The notes below the pieces were generated by a model. That model had not been told where the DNA came from, searched no databases, and was given only the letters and a program-made list of their open reading frames with translations. Source: Lacisediminihabitans profunda (GTDB lineage: Bacteria > Actinomycetota > Actinomycetes > Actinomycetales > Microbacteriaceae). From it: a DNA stretch of 64,000 nucleotides. The DNA lies in contig NZ_VRMG01000007.1 in assembly GCF_008040105.1 (NCBI RefSeq), forward strand, positions 124,001 through 188,000. The letters are read 5' to 3'. Shown in pieces: positions 61,637 through 64,000 of the stretch (its first letter is position 1; every line of letters starts with the position of its first letter). The position numbers and the translations under genes are program-made.

Positions 61637-62193
61637 AACTGATGGAGGCCTTGGACAGGGGGTCTTGGGCTTTCTGTTTGAGGCGTTCGCCGGGGGGCCT
61701 CCGGCGAGGGCGCCTTTGTGATCGAAGACAAGGCACACGAAGGCGAGATCCATGAAGAACGTGTCAGCGTCGATGTACCCGTAGAGATCCGCGCCCATGA
61801 TGGAGAGCGGCGAGAGCTGTCCAAAGACGGGCAGACTCGTGACGCCTCCCGTCGCCGCCGGAAGGTTGAGCACGGCCACGCGAGCCCGAGTACGACGGCG
61901 ATGGTCGCCATCGCTATGTAATGACTCTCGAGATGAAGGGCAACAAGCTGAGCACCAGGGCGAGAACCCGCCGCCGATCACCGCGAATACGAGTCCCGCA
62001 ACCGGTGGCCAGTGCAGCGTGTCACCGTCTCCGGGTAGATCAGCAGCACCCCGCGCGCCAGGCGGTCCCGCGCGACCATGCCCGCGCCGGACAACAACAG
62101 TTTCTCGGTGTCTCCCGACGTGTCAGATGCGTCATGAACTCCCAGCTATTGGATCGTCAGGTCGAGATTCGCGCGTGACGCCCGCCCCACAGG
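61637..62193. pseudogene. Decayed sequence right of the IS element
   Basis: No intact gene. On the minus strand short hydrophobic stretches appear in successive frames: LALVLSLLPFISRVIT and MATIAVVLGLAWPC, then in another frame TGGVTSLPVFGQLSPLS followed by FFMDLAFVCLVF. They look like fragments of one membrane transporter subunit broken by frameshifts. A LivM-type permease is possible but weakly supported. The part nearer 62193 shows nothing recognisable. Confidence 0.35.
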
Positions 62194-62784
62194 TCATACG
62201 AACATCCCGGCAGTCATCGCGCTGATGGCCGCCGCCATGAGGGCATGGTCGACGAGGTCGACCGGCGCGGGGGCGGGCGAAATCCCTTCGGCCTGCGTCG
62301 CAGCAGCTCGGCCTCGGGCGCTCAAAACCATCAGCCGAGTCGACAGGGCGAGGAACACCACCACTCCAAGCAGCAGGAAGTTGTTGAGGGAACCAGTGCC
62401 CGAAGCACCCATCCCCATGCTCTGATCGCCCGGGACCGTCACGGGTGCGCCAGACGCCGAGTGGCCACACATGACGAGAGCGGCCATCACGATCATCCCG
62501 ACCGCATGGATGGAGGGCGAGTGGCCCGACAGGACTCCCGTCGAACGGGACATCCGGGCGGAGACGAAGGCCGAGGCAACTCCGGCGAGCCCGAGTAGAG
62601 TCGCCCAGCCGACGGCAGGAATCAGCCGTCCCCCGATGGCAAGGTCGAGCATCGCGACCAGCATCAGAGCGTCGCAGCCGAGTCGAACGACCGCGCGGCT
62701 GCCTGCCGAGATGAACCGCACGAGCCCGGTCACTACCGCGCCGGTGCCGGCGCCGAGAGTGACCAGTTGAAGCGCCGGGTTCAC
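62194..62784 (-). CDS. Hypothetical multi-pass membrane protein
   Basis: A 196-residue protein with about five hydrophobic segments (LGAGTGAVVTGLVRFI, ALMLVAMLDLAIGG, VGWATLLGLAGVASAFVSA, IHAVGMIVMAALVMCGH, NNFLLLGVVVFLALSTRLMV, with a C-terminal DHALMAAAISAMTAGMFV). The GTG at 62782-62784 lies 4 bases after the reductase stop, so the two are co-transcribed. It has several His and Met residues between helices. The family is not recognised and the function unknown. Confidence 0.65.
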   Translation of the reverse strand: MNPALQLVTLGAGTGAVVTGLVRFISAGSRAVVRLGCDALMLVAMLDLAIGGRLIPAVGWATLLGLAGVASAFVSARMSRSTGVLSGHSPSIHAVGMIVMAALVMCGHSASGAPVTVPGDQSMGMGASGTGSLNNFLLLGVVVFLALSTRLMVLSARGRAAATQAEGISPAPAPVDLVDHALMAAAISAMTAGMFV

Positions 62785-62788
62785 CCGA

Positions 62789-63751
62789 TCAGAGCCCCAG
62801 CACGAGAATGGGGCAGGTCGAGCGAGAGACGCAGATCATCATGCAGCCGCTCTCCTCCTTCTCTCGGTCGGTGAGCACGAAGTCGCGGTGGTCGACGGTG
62901 CCCGAGAGGACTGCGGTCTCGCAGCTTCCGCAGATGCCCTCAGCGCAGTCATGCATCACGTCGATCCCGGCTTCAAGCACCGTGTCGAGGATTGACACTC
63001 CCGCGGGAACCACAAGGTCCAGACCGGACTCGGCAAGATGTACTGTGAAGGAGCCGTCGTCCTCGGGCCGATCGTCGGGTGACACCGGGGCCGCGAACAG
63101 CTCGAATCTCAACCGATCAGTGCGGTCCTCGAGTCGCAGCACCCTTGCGCAGTCTTCGGAGAGCCGCGGAGGTCCGCAGACATAGACGAGAGAGTCCGAG
63201 GGATGGGCGTTGAGTGCATCGTCCACGGTGAGTGGCGCTGCGTCGTCCTTCGTGATGACGGTGACGGCGGAGCCAAGGGCTTCGAGTTCCTCGAGGAAAG
63301 CGAGCGACGAGCGCCGTCGGCCGAAATAGTAGAGATGCCACGGAATTCCCGCGCGTTCTGCGGCGTCGAGCATCGGGAGCATCGGGGTGATCCCGATTCC
63401 CCCGGCCACGAACACGTAGCTCGGCGCCGACTCAAGTCGGAAGTGATTGCGCGGGCCCGAGATGGTGAGCCTTGCCCCCGGTCGCACGCCCGTGTGAAGA
63501 TACTCGCTTCCGCCGCGCCCGGCCGGTTCCCGCAAGACGGAAATGCGGTAGCCGTTGCCCGCCGAACCATTGAGGGAGTATTGCCGACTCGTGCCGTCGT
63601 CGAGATGCACGTCGATATGGGCGCCGGGCTCCCAAGAGGGAAGCTCCTGGCCTGCTAGCGGCTCAAGCGCGAGGGACACCACATCGTCGGCTTGCCAGGT
63701 GACAGAGCGCACGAGAACCTCGGCTGACTTCAGGGAGGGAGGTGCAGCCAT
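62789..63751 (-). CDS. Phthalate-dioxygenase-type reductase (FMN/NAD/2Fe-2S)
   Basis: A 320-residue reductase that passes electrons from NADH to an oxygenase. Order: flavin-binding barrel with RQYSLNG near 56, NAD domain with FVAGGIGITPM near 117 and YVCGPPRL, then a C-terminal plant-type 2Fe-2S domain, CAEGICGSC and the last Cys in MMICVSRS. This is the VanB/PDR domain order. AAGGGG precedes the ATG. The divergent gene at 63899 may encode its oxygenase partner. It could serve O-demethylation or ring hydroxylation. Confidence 0.88.
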   Translation of the reverse strand: MAAPPSLKSAEVLVRSVTWQADDVVSLALEPLAGQELPSWEPGAHIDVHLDDGTSRQYSLNGSAGNGYRISVLREPAGRGGSEYLHTGVRPGARLTISGPRNHFRLESAPSYVFVAGGIGITPMLPMLDAAERAGIPWHLYYFGRRRSSLAFLEELEALGSAVTVITKDDAAPLTVDDALNAHPSDSLVYVCGPPRLSEDCARVLRLEDRTDRLRFELFAAPVSPDDRPEDDGSFTVHLAESGLDLVVPAGVSILDTVLEAGIDVMHDCAEGICGSCETAVLSGTVDHRDFVLTDREKEESGCMMICVSRSTCPILVLGL

Positions 63752-63806
63752 TCTCGCCCCTTCATTCGATTTGTCTGGTCGCCGATCCCCGACGGATCGA
63801 CTGATT

Positions 63807-63833
63807 GGATCCTAGAACATAAATCTAGGATCC
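63807..63833. promoter_or_regulatory. Perfect 10-7-10 palindromic operator between divergent genes
   Basis: GGATCCTAGA, seven AT-rich bases, TCTAGGATCC. It lies 56 bases from the reductase start and 66 bases from the divergent start, so one regulator could control both. An extra AGGAT half-site follows at 63841. The cognate regulator is not in the window. Confidence 0.65.
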
Positions 63834-63898
63834 ACACCGTAGGATGCCTTTCACCGGGTGTGGTCCACACAAGCCGGATCCGAGACAGAGGGAACACC

Positions 63899-64000
63899 AT
63901 GACCACCATCGTCAAGCCAGCGGAGGTCGCTGCGGCGGACCTCACCGAGAAACTCCTGACACCCCCGAGCGCCGAACCGCTCGACGGCGACATCCTCATT
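63899..64000 (+). CDS. N-terminal fragment of a gene running off the window
   Basis: The frame opens with ATG at 63899 (AGAGGGA ribosome site) and stays open for 34 codons to the window end: MTTIVKPAEVAAADLTEKLL and onward. Too little is present to name the family. Its divergence from a phthalate-dioxygenase-type reductase across a shared operator suggests an oxygenase component or another gene of the same pathway. That is inference only. Confidence 0.6.
   Translation, partial: MTTIVKPAEVAAADLTEKLLTPPSAEPLDGDILI

Overview
The window looks like a chromosome segment of a high-GC actinobacterium, most likely a member of the Microbacteriaceae. Evidence: strong GC bias at third codon positions, frequent GTG/TTG starts, many 4-bp stop/start overlaps, and a long housekeeping run (tilS-hpt-ftsH-folE-folP-folB-folK-DUF3180-PH-PH-DUF2520-panC-lysS) in the order usual for these bacteria. 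The family assignment is inference; no rRNA is present.

Layout. 0-9.2 kb: pdxH (cut by the window edge), an NsrR/flavohaemoglobin nitric-oxide module with a clear 11-1-11 operator, a TetR/glycosyltransferase pair, sixA, and a TetR regulon (oxidoreductase plus a frameshifted DUF2306 gene) marked by four near-identical GTGTAC-N3-GTACAC operators. A 516-bp inverted-repeat element follows. 9.2-17.4 kb: a LacI-controlled locus with a complete branched-chain-amino-acid-type ABC transporter (livFGMH plus binding protein) and a divergent pair, a beta-hydroxyacid dehydrogenase and an M24 protein with an altered metal site. Matching operators lie at both promoters. 17.4-24 kb: a cupin remnant, a large MalT-type LuxR regulator and its probable three-gene membrane operon, then a phospholipase D-like protein.

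24-35 kb: tRNA-Ser, SGNH hydrolase, radA, homocysteine methyltransferase, argA-type acetyltransferase and clpC. A small lipoprotein cassette sits between argA and clpC, bounded by a 77-bp direct repeat copied from the clpC 3' end. Small regulators, a TetR gene and pirin follow. 35-49.8 kb: housekeeping genes for lysyl-tRNA, pantothenate and folate synthesis, FtsH, purine salvage, tRNA-Ile lysidine synthesis and pyrophosphatase, then an M23 peptidase and tRNA-Glu, -Asp and -Phe.

50-61.6 kb: a visibly less GC-rich catabolic island with a divergent AraC regulator and one six-gene operon (DUF5107/TPR protein, sugar-type ABC transporter, zinc dehydrogenase, DUF4380 protein). It probably imports and oxidises an unidentified sugar or polyol, and it ends at an IS481-family element. 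61.6-64 kb: decayed sequence, a membrane protein, a phthalate-dioxygenase-type reductase and the first codons of a divergent gene across a strong palindromic operator.

Most notable non-genic structure: three copies of an 83-84 bp palindromic element, two intergenic and one inserted in frame inside tilS.
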